Origin: Anaeromyxobacter sp. Fw109-5
Lineage (GTDB): Bacteria; Myxococcota; Myxococcia; Myxococcales; Anaeromyxobacteraceae
Direction: 5' to 3'
DNA length: 64,000 bases
Assembly: GCF_000017505.1 (NCBI RefSeq)
Contig: NC_009675.1
Coordinates: forward strand, 2,790,001 to 2,854,000
Part shown: piece by piece, positions 17,601 to 26,707 of the stretch
Layout: each line of letters begins with the position of its first letter
Numbering within the stretch: position 1 is the first letter of the stretch
Made by a program: the position numbers and the translations under genes
The notes under the pieces: model-generated
Database searches by the model: none
Told to the model about the DNA's origin: nothing
What the model saw: the letters and a program-made list of their open reading frames with translations, nothing else

Positions 17601-18577
17601 TAGCGAGCGGCCGTGTAGAGCTTCACCGCGAACCAGGCCCGCTCGTCCGTCCAGGTCCGCTCCGGCCGCCAGCCGGCGATGAGGGCCAGGGCGTCGAAGG
17701 CGCGCGTCTCCCACTTGTACGCGCTCTCCGTGTGGATGGTCTCCCCCGCGCGGAAGGCGAAGCTCTCCCCGGCCACGTTCACGAGCTGGGGCTCGAGGCT
17801 CTCGAGGTGCATCTCGACGCGGGAGAGGCGCGGATCGAAGACGGCGCGGTGGCGGAACGCCGAGAGCCGGAAGTCTCCGCCGAGCTCGCGGTTCATGCGC
17901 GCGAGCAGGTTGAGGTCGAACGCGGCGGTCACGCCGCGCGCGTCGTCGTACGCGCGGACGAGCGTCCGCTCGTCCTTGGCCAGGTCCACGCCGATGACGA
18001 GCGCCCCGCCCGGACCGGCGTCCCGAGCCATGCGCCGCAGCAGCGAGACCGCCTCGGGAGGATCGAAGTTGCCGATGGTCGAGCCGGGGAAGAACGCCAC
18101 CCGCCGGCGGGCCGGGAGGTCGCCGAGCGGCAGCGCCACGGGCCCGGTGAAGTCCGCCACGATGGGCCGCACCCCCAGCCGCGGGAACTGTCGGCGCAGG
18201 GACTCGGCGCCCTCGAGCAGCGCCTCCCTCGAGATGTCCACCGGCACGTACCCCGCCGGCCGCTCCAGCGCGGAGAGCAGGAGCGCCGTCTTCCTGCCGC
18301 TGCCCGCCCCGGGCTCGAACACGAGCGCGCCGGGGCCGATGGCCTCCGCGATCTCCTCGGCGTGGCCCTCGAGGATCCCCAGCTCGGTCCGCGTCGGGTA
18401 GTACTCCGCCTGCTCGCAGATCAGCTCGAACAGCGCCGAACCGCGCCGGTCGTAGAGCCACTTCGGCGGAAGGGTCTTGCGCGGCGCCGACAGTCCGCGC
18501 ACCACGTCCTCGCGGAACCGGGCCGACTCGCTCGACCGCTGCTCCACCCCGATGCTCGCACCCTCGAGTCCGATCAC
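17600..18577 (-). CDS. egtD: L-histidine N-alpha-methyltransferase EgtD
   Basis: This 325-residue SAM-dependent enzyme trimethylates the histidine alpha-amino group to give hercynine, the first step of ergothioneine synthesis. Recognisable are LPPKWLYDRRGSALFE (~36-51), EYYPTRTE (58-65) and the SAM-binding EPGAGSGRK (88-96), followed by FPGSTIGNFDP. Length matches the family (~320). GTG 18577 lies five bases after the egtB stop, so egtB and egtD are one operon. The product is cytoplasmic. A long hairpin at its stop probably ends the transcript. Confidence 0.93.
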   Translation of the reverse strand: MIGLEGASIGVEQRSSESARFREDVVRGLSAPRKTLPPKWLYDRRGSALFELICEQAEYYPTRTELGILEGHAEEIAEAIGPGALVFEPGAGSGRKTALLLSALERPAGYVPVDISREALLEGAESLRRQFPRLGVRPIVADFTGPVALPLGDLPARRRVAFFPGSTIGNFDPPEAVSLLRRMARDAGPGGALVIGVDLAKDERTLVRAYDDARGVTAAFDLNLLARMNRELGGDFRLSAFRHRAVFDPRLSRVEMHLESLEPQLVNVAGESFAFRAGETIHTESAYKWETRAFDALALIAGWRPERTWTDERAWFAVKLYTAAR

Positions 18578-18582
18578 GCCCG

Positions 18583-19860
18583 CTACCTCGCCAGTCGTAC
18601 GCCGGTGAACTGCCATCGCGCGTCCGGGTAGAAGAAGTTCCGGTACGTCGGACGCACGTGACCCCGCGGCGTGGCGCACGAGCCGCCGCGCAGGGTGAGC
18701 TGGCTGACCATGAACTTGCCGTTGTACTCGCCGAGGGCTCCCGTCAGCGGACGGAAGCCGGGGTACGGCGCGTAGGCGGAGGAGGTCCACTCCCAGACGT
18801 CGCCGAGGAGCTGGCGGAGCCCGGGCGCCGCCGAGGCGGGGGCCGGATGGCAGCGCCCGTCGTCGGCGAACGTCCCATCCTCCCGGGCGCCGGCCGCCGC
18901 CGACTCCCACTCGGTCTCGGTGGGCAGGCGCGCCCCCGTCCAACGGGCGTAGGCGTCGGCCTCGAAGTAGGAGACGTGCGCCACCGGCTCGGCGGGATCG
19001 AGCGGGCGCGACCCGGCGAGCGTGAACACGCGCCACGCGTCGCGGTCGCCCAGCTCCCAGTAGAGCGGCGCCCGCCAGCCGTGGCGCTGCACCGCCGCGA
19101 AGCCGTCGGAGAGCCAGAGCTCGGGCCGCCGGTAGCCGCCGTCGTCCATGAACGCGAGCCACTCCCCGTTCGTCACCGGCCGGCTCGCGAGCGCGTACGG
19201 CTCGAGCAGGGCGCGGTGGCGCGGCCGCTCGTTGTCGAACGCGAACCCGTGAGCGGGCGCGCCGATCTCGACCGTCCCGCCCGCGCGCTCGACGAAGGCG
19301 AGCGGGGGGGCCGCGGTGGCGGGTGGCCGCGCGGGGAGCGCCTCGGGCGCGTAGGCCGGGCGCAGGGGGTTGGAGAAGAACGCGTGCTTCACGTCGGTGA
19401 GGAGGAGCTCCTGGTGCTGCTCCTCGTGCGCGATCCCCACCTCGACCACGTCCAGGAGCTCGTCCGCGGGTCGGCCGGCGAGCGCGCCCGCCAGGCGCTC
19501 GTCCACGTTCGCGCGGTAGCGGACCACCTCGTCGAGCGGCGGCCGCGACAGCAGCCCGCGCCGCGGGCGCGGCTGCCGGGGCCCCACCGCCTCGTAGTAG
19601 GAGTTGAACAGGTAGGCGTACGCTTCGTGAAACGGGCGGAACGCCTGCTCCACCCGGGGTAGCACGAACGCCTCGAAGAACCAGCTGGTGTGCGCGAGGT
19701 GCCACTTCGCGGGGCTCGCGTCGGGCATCGACTGGACGAGCGCATCCTCCGGAGAGAGCGGAGCGGCGAGCTCCAGCGTGCGGCGGCGGACGCGAGCGAG
19801 CCGCTCGGCGAGCGCCGCCGCGCGTTCCGCACCCCCTGCGCCCCCCGAGCTCGATGCCAC
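18583..19860 (-). CDS. egtB: Hercynine sulfoxide-forming iron enzyme EgtB
   Basis: A 425-residue protein with an N-terminal DinB-like iron domain and a C-terminal formylglycine-generating-enzyme-like domain. The iron ligands fit His54 (WHLAHTSW) and the pair His145/His149 in HEEQHQE. The FGE domain shows VTNGEWLAF, LPTETEWE and LRGGSCATP. It oxidatively joins a thiol donor to hercynine using oxygen. Which thiol (gamma-glutamylcysteine or cysteine) cannot be told from sequence. No egtA or egtC adjoins. GTG 19860 is chosen at the start of the helical domain. An oxygen-using antioxidant pathway fits an organism that meets air intermittently. Confidence 0.9.
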   Translation of the reverse strand: MASSSGGAGGAERAAALAERLARVRRRTLELAAPLSPEDALVQSMPDASPAKWHLAHTSWFFEAFVLPRVEQAFRPFHEAYAYLFNSYYEAVGPRQPRPRRGLLSRPPLDEVVRYRANVDERLAGALAGRPADELLDVVEVGIAHEEQHQELLLTDVKHAFFSNPLRPAYAPEALPARPPATAAPPLAFVERAGGTVEIGAPAHGFAFDNERPRHRALLEPYALASRPVTNGEWLAFMDDGGYRRPELWLSDGFAAVQRHGWRAPLYWELGDRDAWRVFTLAGSRPLDPAEPVAHVSYFEADAYARWTGARLPTETEWESAAAGAREDGTFADDGRCHPAPASAAPGLRQLLGDVWEWTSSAYAPYPGFRPLTGALGEYNGKFMVSQLTLRGGSCATPRGHVRPTYRNFFYPDARWQFTGVRLAR

Positions 19861-20066
19861 CTTCCCTCGCTTCCCCGGCGCCGGACGGTCGGTCCGGCTC
19901 GTGCCGCATTGAAGCTTTCCACGCAGGGGGGGCCGGGCAACGCGGCGGACCCTTTCGCACGTCCGGGGTGGAGGTCCGGGTCCCGAGCGGGTCGCATCGG
20001 CGTCGCCGCGACCCGATTCGCCTGGATCGATGCGATCGCACCGCTTCCGCGCTACCCTCCCGCGCC

Positions 20067-21851
20067 GTGCCCAGCCCCCGCGAGGAGATCTCCCGCCGCC
20101 TCGACGCGCGTCGCGCCGGCGTCACGCGGCTCGACCGCGCGGATGCCCGGGTAGGCTGGGGCAGGCTCGCGCTGTTCGCCGCCGCCGCCGCGGTCGCCTG
20201 GCTCGCGTGGGCGGAGCACCGGCTCTCCGGCTGGTGGCTCCTCGCGCCCGTGGGCGCGTTCGTGGCGCTCGCCGTGCTGCACGACCGCGTGCTCTCGGCG
20301 CGCGCCCGGGCGCGGCGCGCGGTGGCGTTCCACGAGGCCGCCCTCGCCCGGATGGACGGGCGCTTCGCGGGCGCCGGCAACCCCGGAGAGCGGTTCGCCG
20401 ACCCCGCCCACCCGTACGCGCTCGACCTGGACCTCTTCGGGCGCGGCTCGCTCTTCGAGCTCGTGTGCGCCGCGCGCACGCGGCCCGGTGAGGAGCGGCT
20501 CGCCGCCTGGCTCCTCCACCCCGCCCCCGCCGCCGAGGCCCGCGCGAGGCAGCGCGCGGTCGGCGCCCTCGCGCCGCGCCTCGATCTGCGCGAGGACCTC
20601 GCCGTGCTCGGCGAGGACGTGCGCGCCGGCGTGGAGCCCGCCGGGCTGGCCGCCTGGGGCGAGGCCCCGCCGCTCCTGCCGACCGCGGTGCGCCCGGCGG
20701 CGCTCGCGCTCGCGGCGGCCGCGATCGGCACGGCGTGGGCGTGGGCGGCGGGGCTCGGCCCGGTGCCGTTCCTCCTCGTCCTCCTCGCGCAATGGGCGTT
20801 CGTTCGGGCGCTGCGCGGTCGGATGGGGCGCGTCCTCGGCGGCGTCGAGCGGCCCGCGGCCGAGCTGAGGGTGCTCTCGCTGCTCCTGGAGCGGCTCGAG
20901 GCGGAGCCGCTCGAGGACCCTCGGCTCGCCGCGCTCCAGGGGGCGCTGCGGGGCGGCGGCGCGCCGGCGTCGGGGCGCATCGCCGCGCTGGTGCGGATCG
21001 TCGCGCGGATGGAGTGGGGACGGAACCAGTTCTTCGCGCCGATCGCGTTCGCGCTCGGGTGGGCGCCGCTCCACGCCGCCGCGGTGGAGCGCTGGCGCGC
21101 CGCGGCGGGGCGCGGCATCCGCCGCTGGCTCGAGGCGCTCGCCGAGCTCGAGGCGCTCACCTCACTCGCGGGCTACGCCTACGAGCACCCGGAGGACGTC
21201 TGGCCCGAGGTGCTGGACTTCTCGCCGGGGCGGACCCCGATCCTCGACGGCGACGCGCTCAGGCACCCCCTCCTCGCCAGCGCCGTGCCGAACGACGTGC
21301 GGCTCGGCGGCGACGGCCCCCGCGTGCTCCTCGTCTCCGGCTCGAACATGTCGGGGAAGAGCACCTACCTGCGCACGGTGGGGGTGAACGTGGTGCTGGC
21401 GCTCGCCGGCGCGCCGGTTCGCGCGGCCCGCCTGCGCCTCACCCCCCTCCAGCCGGGCGCGACCCTGCGCATCCAGGACTCGCTGCAGGCGGGCCGCTCC
21501 CGCTTCTACGCGGAGATCACCCGCCTCAAGGAGCTCGTCGACCTCGCGAAGGGCGCCCTCCCGCTCCTGTTCCTGCTCGACGAGATCCTGCACGGGACGA
21601 ACTCGCACGACCGCCGCATCGGCGCCGAGGCGGTGGTGCGCGGGCTCCTCGCGCGGGGCGCCCTCGGGCTCGTCACGACGCACGATCTCGCGCTCACGGA
21701 GCTCGCCGGCGCCGACGGCGCGCTCGCGAACGGGCACTTCGAGGACCAGGTGAGGGACGGCGAGATCGCCTTCGACTACCGGCTCAGGCCCGGCGTCGTC
21801 GCGCACTCCAACGCGCTCGCGCTGATGCGCGCGGTGGGGCTGCGGGTCTGA
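20067..21851 (+). CDS. Membrane-anchored MutS-like ATPase
   Basis: A 594-residue protein with the MutS-family ATPase at the C terminus: Walker A GSNMSGKST near 424-433, Walker B LLFLLDEIL near 501-508, then the GTNSHDRRIG signature and THD. It lacks the mismatch-recognition domain. Two membrane regions precede the core: ~34-75 (two helices) and ~205-250 (two helices). Proteins of this build are annotated as MutS homologues of unknown role. A mismatch-repair function is doubtful without the recognition domain. GTG 20067 starts the first conserved helix. Divergent from egtB. Confidence 0.75.
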   Translation: MPSPREEISRRLDARRAGVTRLDRADARVGWGRLALFAAAAAVAWLAWAEHRLSGWWLLAPVGAFVALAVLHDRVLSARARARRAVAFHEAALARMDGRFAGAGNPGERFADPAHPYALDLDLFGRGSLFELVCAARTRPGEERLAAWLLHPAPAAEARARQRAVGALAPRLDLREDLAVLGEDVRAGVEPAGLAAWGEAPPLLPTAVRPAALALAAAAIGTAWAWAAGLGPVPFLLVLLAQWAFVRALRGRMGRVLGGVERPAAELRVLSLLLERLEAEPLEDPRLAALQGALRGGGAPASGRIAALVRIVARMEWGRNQFFAPIAFALGWAPLHAAAVERWRAAAGRGIRRWLEALAELEALTSLAGYAYEHPEDVWPEVLDFSPGRTPILDGDALRHPLLASAVPNDVRLGGDGPRVLLVSGSNMSGKSTYLRTVGVNVVLALAGAPVRAARLRLTPLQPGATLRIQDSLQAGRSRFYAEITRLKELVDLAKGALPLLFLLDEILHGTNSHDRRIGAEAVVRGLLARGALGLVTTHDLALTELAGADGALANGHFEDQVRDGEIAFDYRLRPGVVAHSNALALMRAVGLRV

Positions 21852-21871
21852 TGGAGTCACACGAGGCCACG

Positions 21872-21930
21872 GGCTCCGGGCCGGAGGCTTCCGCAGGCGC
21901 GTCCCGTCCCGTCGCCTGAAGCCCGGAGCC
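21872..21930. terminator. Bidirectional stem-loop between convergent genes
   Basis: GGCTCCGGGC (21872-21881) pairs with GCCCGGAGCC (21921-21930). A second overlapping pairing, CGGAGGCTT with AAGCCTCCG further right, is an alternative fold. It lies between the mutS-like and map stop codons and probably ends both transcripts. Confidence 0.5.
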
Positions 21931-21951
21931 TGAAGCCTCCGAAGGGCGCCA

Positions 21952-22938
21952 TCACCCCTCGCTCGTGAGGATCTCGGCGCCGCCTCCGGTCACGGCGATG
22001 GTGTGCTCGAACTGCGCCGAGCGCTTCCCGTCCGCGGTGACCGCGGTCCAGCCGTCGTCCCAGAGCAGATCCTGCCAGGTGCCCTCGGTGATCATCGGCT
22101 CGATCGTGAAGGTCATCCCCTCCTCCATGAGCCGGCGCACGGAGGGGTCGTAGTGGTGCGGGATCTGGAGCGAGGTGTGGAACGTCTCGCCGATGCCGTG
22201 GCCGCAGTAGGAGCGCACCACGCCGTAGCCGTGGCGCGAGGCGTGCGCCTCGATCGCCCGGCCGATGTCCGAGATCGGCCGGCCCGGCAGCACCGCCGCG
22301 ACGCCCTTCGCGAGGCACTCGCGCGCGACCTGGACGAGCCGCCGGCCCTCCGGATCCACCTCGCCGACGAGGAAGGTCGCCGAGCAGTCGCCGTGCATGC
22401 CGTCGAGGTACACGGTGACGTCGAGGTTCACGATGTCCCCGGCCTCGAGCGGGCGGCTGTCTGGGATGCCGTGGCAGATCACCTCGTTCACCGAGGTGCA
22501 GAGCGACTTCGGGAAGCCGCGGTAGTTGAGCGGGCTCGGGTAGCCCCCGAGCCGGATGGTCTCGGCGTGCGCGATCTCGTCGAGGGCGTCGGTGGTGATG
22601 CCCGGGCGCACCGCCTCGCCGGAGACGCGCAGCACGCGCGCGGCCGCCCGGCAGGCGCGGCGGAGCCGCTCCAGCTCCTCCGCGGTCTTCACGTCGCGGC
22701 CCTGCGCGCGCGGCCGCCCGTTCGACGCGTAGTCCGGCCTGGAGATCGCCGCCGGCACCGGCCGGCGCGGCGACACCACCCCGGGGCGGAGCCGGGCGCG
22801 GACGGACCGCGCCGGCGCCGCCGGGGAGGCGCGCGCGTCCTCGTCCAGGTGGCACTTCTTGTACTTCTGCCCGCTCCCGCACCAGCAGGGGTCGTTGCGC
22901 CCCGGCCGCGCCCGCGCGAGCAGCTCGGTCTCGTTCAC
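21952..22938 (-). CDS. map: Methionine aminopeptidase with N-terminal SEC-C zinc motif
   Basis: The protein has 328 residues. Residues 18-30 (CWCGSGQKYKKCH) are a SEC-C zinc motif, the type found in SecA and in some MAPs. A basic linker of ~45 residues follows, then the type I MAP domain (~80-328). Its metal ligands sit in NLDVTVYLDGMHGDCSATF (two Asp), GHGIGETFH (His), TIEPM and FEHT (two Glu). It removes the initiator Met from nascent proteins. The SEC-C finger probably helps ribosome docking, as proposed for similar MAPs. GTG 22938 starts just before the zinc motif. Confidence 0.9.
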   Translation of the reverse strand: MNETELLARARPGRNDPCWCGSGQKYKKCHLDEDARASPAAPARSVRARLRPGVVSPRRPVPAAISRPDYASNGRPRAQGRDVKTAEELERLRRACRAAARVLRVSGEAVRPGITTDALDEIAHAETIRLGGYPSPLNYRGFPKSLCTSVNEVICHGIPDSRPLEAGDIVNLDVTVYLDGMHGDCSATFLVGEVDPEGRRLVQVARECLAKGVAAVLPGRPISDIGRAIEAHASRHGYGVVRSYCGHGIGETFHTSLQIPHHYDPSVRRLMEEGMTFTIEPMITEGTWQDLLWDDGWTAVTADGKRSAQFEHTIAVTGGGAEILTSEG

Positions 22939-22982
22939 GCAGCCGTTTTAAGGAAGACGGCCGGGGCGGGCAACCCCGCTCG

Positions 22983-23474
22983 TCAGATCTCCGACGGAGC
23001 GTCCGTCTGATCGGGGATCTTCGCGCTCGCGTTCCCCTGGGCCTCGAGCCGCTCGAACATCCGCTGCATGCGAGCGCCGAGGTCCTCGAGCTCCTCCTTC
23101 GAGAGCGACTTGCGGACCTTCGGGAAGAGCTCCTTCTCCTCCTCCTCGACGTGGTGCTCGACCTGCTCCTTGAGCACCGACATCTTCGCGTCGAACTGCT
23201 CGTCCTCCGCCCCGATCTCGAGGAGGTCGGCCAGGATCCGCTTCATGGACAGGTGCTCCTCCACGGACTCGCGCAGGATCTCCTCCGTGTTCTCCTGCTT
23301 CGACTCCGGGTAGAAGAGCTTCTCCTCGATCTCCGCGTGCATCGCGAGCTGATCGGAGAGCTCCCGGCACACCCGCTCCTTCGTCTTCTTGGCCTTCTCC
23401 CCTGCGCTCTCGAACTCCTCGAAGAGCTCCTCCACCTCTCGGTGCTGCTGCTCCAGCAGGTCGATTGCGTTCAC
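22983..23474 (-). CDS. Hemerythrin-domain protein (Glu-rich)
   Basis: The 163-residue four-helix protein carries the di-iron ligands of hemerythrin HHE domains: His11, His46 and Glu50 (AMHAEIEE), His74, and His107/108 with a Glu run (EHHVEEEEKELFP). It can bind oxygen, NO or iron in the cytoplasm. GTG 23474 is preferred over the upstream ATG 23504, because GGGAGGAAG lies just before the GTG. It is the last gene after the NO reductase on the same strand, with a hairpin between them, and may be partly co-transcribed. Confidence 0.85.
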   Translation of the reverse strand: MNAIDLLEQQHREVEELFEEFESAGEKAKKTKERVCRELSDQLAMHAEIEEKLFYPESKQENTEEILRESVEEHLSMKRILADLLEIGAEDEQFDAKMSVLKEQVEHHVEEEEKELFPKVRKSLSKEELEDLGARMQRMFERLEAQGNASAKIPDQTDAPSEI

Positions 23475-23522
23475 GGTCTTCCTCCCATGGAGGAGCGTAT
23501 GCACGCGCCGCCGGAAAGGCGG

Positions 23523-23554
23523 AGGGGCGAGACCGGCGGACCGGCCTCGCCCCT
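23523..23554 (-). terminator. Hairpin between norB and the hemerythrin gene
   Basis: AGGGGCGAG pairs with CTCGCCCCT, and CCGG with CCGG after one mismatch, around a 4-base loop. It starts about 70 bases after the norB stop on the minus strand. No U-run follows, so it may only partly terminate or may set the 3' end of norB mRNA. Confidence 0.55.
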
Positions 23555-23626
23555 CACCTGCCGCCGGAGGGTGCGGCCCGCCGGCGCTCGTCCGTCCCCG
23601 ACGGACGCCTCACGTGAACCCGCCCG

Positions 23627-25909
23627 TTACGCCGCCCGGCGCACGGTCGACCGCTCCCCGGCCTCGTCGGCGCGCCGGAGCGCGACGTCCTTCACGATGG
23701 CGCGCACCACGAAGGTGAGGAGGAGCCCCGCGCCGCAGAGGAACACGACGTCCGGCACGACCCGCGCCCACGTGACGGCGTGGATGAACGCGCTGCCGGT
23801 CACCTCGGGGCTGCGCGCGTACCAGAGCCCCTTCTCGATCCCGATGGCGAACTGGTAGATGCCCGCGGGGAGGAGCGAGAAGACGATCATGCCGGCGAGG
23901 CCGCCGTTCAGCCCCCAGAACGCGCCCTTGAGGAGCCCGTCGTTCCACGCGTCCTTGCGGACGATGTTGCGCATGGAGAAGAGCATGAGCGCGATGGCGA
24001 GGAAGCCGTACACGCCGAAGAGCGCGCCGTGCGAGTGGATGGGCGTCGTGTTGAGCCCCTGCGCGTAGTAGAGGACGATCGGCGGGTTGATGAGGAACCC
24101 GAGGACGCCCGCGCCGACCGCGTTCCAGAAGGCCACCGCCACGAAGAAGTAGAGCGGCCACCTCCACGCGCTGGCGTTCTCACCGGAGCGCGCGAGCTTC
24201 AGGTTCTCGTAGACCTCGAAGCCGAGCAGCGTGAGCGGGACGATCTCGAGCGCCGAGAACGTCGCGCCGAGCGCCGTGATGAACAGCGGCGAGCCGGTGA
24301 AGTACAGGTGGTGGAACGTCCCGATGATGCCGGAGCCGAGGTAGAGCAGGATGGAGAAGTAGGTCGCGCGGAGCGCCGCCTTCGCCCCGACCGCGCCGAT
24401 GCGGGCGAGGATGAAGGCCAGCGCCACGGTGGCGAACACCTCGAAGAAGTTCTCCACCCAGAGGTGCACCACCCACCAGCGCCAGTAGTCGGCGACCGCG
24501 ATGTGCGTGCCCGGCGTGTAGAACAGGCCGACCGAGTAGAAGAGCGGGATGGTCACCGAGGCGTAGAGGAGCAGGTGCGTGAGCCCGCCCTTGTCCTTCT
24601 CCGCCGCGAGCGCCGGCTTCACCGCGCGGTACACGAGGGCGAGCCAGAGCAGCATCCCGCCGATGAGCGCGACCTGCCAGACGCGCCCGAGCTCGATGTA
24701 CTCGTAGCCCTGGTGGCCGACGAGCCAGCCGTTCGGGCCGGAGAGCTTGCCGCGCACGCCGAGGTAGGTGCCGGCGAGCGCGCCGACCACGACCACCACG
24801 AGCGCGCCGAGGAGCGTGTAGACGAGGGCCTTCTGCCCCTTCGGCTCGTGACCGCTCACCGCCGGGCCGATGAAGAGGCCCGTCGCGAGCCAGCAGGTGG
24901 CGATCCAGAACACCGCCAGCTGGAGGTGCCAGCCGCGCGTCGCCGCGTACGGGAGGAGCTGGCCGATCTCGATGCCGAAGAGCTTGTTGCCCTCGACCGC
25001 GTAGTGGCCGGTCACCGACCCGAGCAGCGCCTGGACGATGAAGAGGAGGATCGCGACGAGGAAGAACGGCAGGGTGGCGCGCTGGCTCGGGGTGGGCTTC
25101 GGCTCGGCGAGCGGGACCACCCGGACCGGCTCCTCGTGGTCCTTCGCGCGGAGGCGCAGGTACGCGTAGATGGCGGCGAACGTGCCGAGGATGAGCAGGA
25201 CGACGGAGAGGATGGACCAGACGAGCGACGACGGGAGCGGGCGGTTCCCGACGAGGGGATCGAAGGGGAAGTTCGCGGTGTAGCTGAACGTCTCCCCGGG
25301 GCGGTTCGTCCCGGCCGACCACGCCGTCCAGAAGAAGAACGACGTCATGGCGCGCGCCGCGGCGGGATCCGCCACGAAGCCCCGAGGGATCGACATCGCG
25401 TCGGACCCCTCGGCGAAGAGCTGGGTGTAGTACCGGACGAGCGCGGGGAACGCCGCGGCCTGGCCCGGTGAGAGCGTGAGCGTGCCGGTGGCGGGGTCGT
25501 AGCGGTTCTGGCGCAGCTCGGCGGCGACCTCGGCCTCGACCCGGCCGCGCTCGCCGGGCGGGAGGGCCTCGAGCCGCTCCTGCGTGTAGGCCGCCGCGTC
25601 CCCCGGCGCGCGGCCGACCGCGAGGCCAGCCGCGGCGAGGCCGATGCGGTGGAGCGCGTCGGCGGACCAGTCTGGCGCGAGGTACGCGCCGTGGCCCCAG
25701 ATCGAGCCGGTCTGCTGGCCACCTCGCGAGAGGTACTGCAGCTGGCCCTGGCGGATGTCCTCGCCGGTCATCACGACCTCTCCGGACGCGGAGACGACGC
25801 GCTCGGGGATGGGCGGCTTGTGCTCGTTGATCTTGGCGCCTCCGAAGATGAGGACCGTGAAGGCGGCGACGATGGTGAACAGCAGGATGGCGCGTCCCTT
25901 GTGGCTCAT
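23627..25909 (-). CDS. norB: Quinol-dependent nitric oxide reductase (qNor)
   Basis: This 760-residue single-subunit enzyme reduces two NO to N2O with quinol electrons in the inner membrane. About 14 transmembrane helices are visible. The extra N-terminal part (residues ~1-210, with a soluble loop starting KINEHKPPIPERVV) is typical of qNor (NorZ) and absent from cytochrome-c-dependent NorB. Catalytic-core motifs include WWVVHLWVENFFE near 480-492 (His and Glu near the non-heme iron) and HHLYFTGSP near 532. GGAGAG precedes ATG 25909. It lies 101 bases downstream of a hemerythrin gene that has a sigma-54 promoter, so NO control is likely. It probably detoxifies NO or serves as a denitrification step. 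Confidence 0.95.
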   Translation of the reverse strand: MSHKGRAILLFTIVAAFTVLIFGGAKINEHKPPIPERVVSASGEVVMTGEDIRQGQLQYLSRGGQQTGSIWGHGAYLAPDWSADALHRIGLAAAGLAVGRAPGDAAAYTQERLEALPPGERGRVEAEVAAELRQNRYDPATGTLTLSPGQAAAFPALVRYYTQLFAEGSDAMSIPRGFVADPAAARAMTSFFFWTAWSAGTNRPGETFSYTANFPFDPLVGNRPLPSSLVWSILSVVLLILGTFAAIYAYLRLRAKDHEEPVRVVPLAEPKPTPSQRATLPFFLVAILLFIVQALLGSVTGHYAVEGNKLFGIEIGQLLPYAATRGWHLQLAVFWIATCWLATGLFIGPAVSGHEPKGQKALVYTLLGALVVVVVGALAGTYLGVRGKLSGPNGWLVGHQGYEYIELGRVWQVALIGGMLLWLALVYRAVKPALAAEKDKGGLTHLLLYASVTIPLFYSVGLFYTPGTHIAVADYWRWWVVHLWVENFFEVFATVALAFILARIGAVGAKAALRATYFSILLYLGSGIIGTFHHLYFTGSPLFITALGATFSALEIVPLTLLGFEVYENLKLARSGENASAWRWPLYFFVAVAFWNAVGAGVLGFLINPPIVLYYAQGLNTTPIHSHGALFGVYGFLAIALMLFSMRNIVRKDAWNDGLLKGAFWGLNGGLAGMIVFSLLPAGIYQFAIGIEKGLWYARSPEVTGSAFIHAVTWARVVPDVVFLCGAGLLLTFVVRAIVKDVALRRADEAGERSTVRRAA

Positions 25910-26010
25910 GAACTCTCCGGACTACGGGGGGGGCGGGCGCACGACGGCCTCCCACGGCAGCCGTGCGGATGTCGGGTGAAGGGGTGGTGGTGCGTCGGGC
26001 TCGGGCGCCG

Positions 26011-26619
26011 CTAGCCGCAGCAGCCGTGGCGGTGCGGGGGCGTCGTGTCGGCCGCCGGGTGGCTGGTCGCGGCGTGACGGAGGACCAGCTCGTCGGCGAG
26101 CGCGTGGTACCGCTCGTGCACGCCCGCGCCGGTCTGCTCGCGCTCGAAGCGCTCGCAGTCCTCGGCCACGCGCTCCATCGCCTCGGGCGGGAGGCGCTGC
26201 TCCGCCATCGGGTAGAGGATCGCGTCCTCCTTGTGGATGTGGGCGTGGAGCAGGTTCGCGTAGGCGGCGGCGTCGTCGGAGATGGTCTGGAGGTCGGCCG
26301 GCGTCCACGGACCGTCCTGGGCCGCCTTGGCGGCCAGCGCGCCCACGAGCGCCCTGCCCTGCGCGTGCTCGTGCAGCATGACCGCGACCGGGCCGCCGTT
26401 CCGCGGGAACCCGTGCGCGACCATCGCGGCGAACAGGATGTCCTCCTCCTTGCCGTGGTGGCAGCGATCGGCGAACTCGCGGATGAAGGAGACGAACCGG
26501 CCGAGCTCGGCCTTGTCGCCGGTGCCCTTGCGCCGGGCCTCCTCGGCGAATCCGACGAGGGCGTCGAGCACGCGCTCGATCACGCGGTGCTCGTTCATGA
26601 GGGTCTCGATGGCGTCCAT
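26011..26619 (-). CDS. Hemerythrin-domain protein with His/Cys tail
   Basis: The product has 202 residues. Di-iron ligand candidates are His11, His54/55 with Glu58/59, His83/85, His125/127/129 and Glu131, the HHE-domain pattern. Residues ~155-195 form a linker, and the C terminus ends HRHGCCG, a metal- or redox-active-looking tail. ATG 26619 has an AGAGGA site and is the first start inside the sigma-54 transcript; longer starts upstream lie before the promoter and cannot be used from it. It is the first gene of the norB operon. It likely binds NO, oxygen or iron, similar in spirit to YtfE/RIC proteins. Confidence 0.85.
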   Translation of the reverse strand: MDAIETLMNEHRVIERVLDALVGFAEEARRKGTGDKAELGRFVSFIREFADRCHHGKEEDILFAAMVAHGFPRNGGPVAVMLHEHAQGRALVGALAAKAAQDGPWTPADLQTISDDAAAYANLLHAHIHKEDAILYPMAEQRLPPEAMERVAEDCERFEREQTGAGVHERYHALADELVLRHAATSHPAADTTPPHRHGCCG

Positions 26620-26691
26620 GGCTTCCTCTCGGCTCGGGCGGGCCACCCGCCCCGGCGGTCGTCCGACGGGACGCACCTGGCCGTGAGCTAG

Positions 26692-26707
26692 AGCAAGGTC
26701 GTTGCCA
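26692..26707 (-). promoter_or_regulatory. Sigma-54 promoter of the hemerythrin-norB operon
   Basis: On the minus strand the sequence is TGGCAACGACCTTGCT: a -24 GG and a -12 GC separated by exactly 10 bases, close to the consensus TGGCAC-N5-TTGCT. The transcript would start near 26681, leaving a leader of about 62 bases to ATG 26619. The divergent gene at 26811 encodes a sigma-54 activator, which supports the call. Confidence 0.82.
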
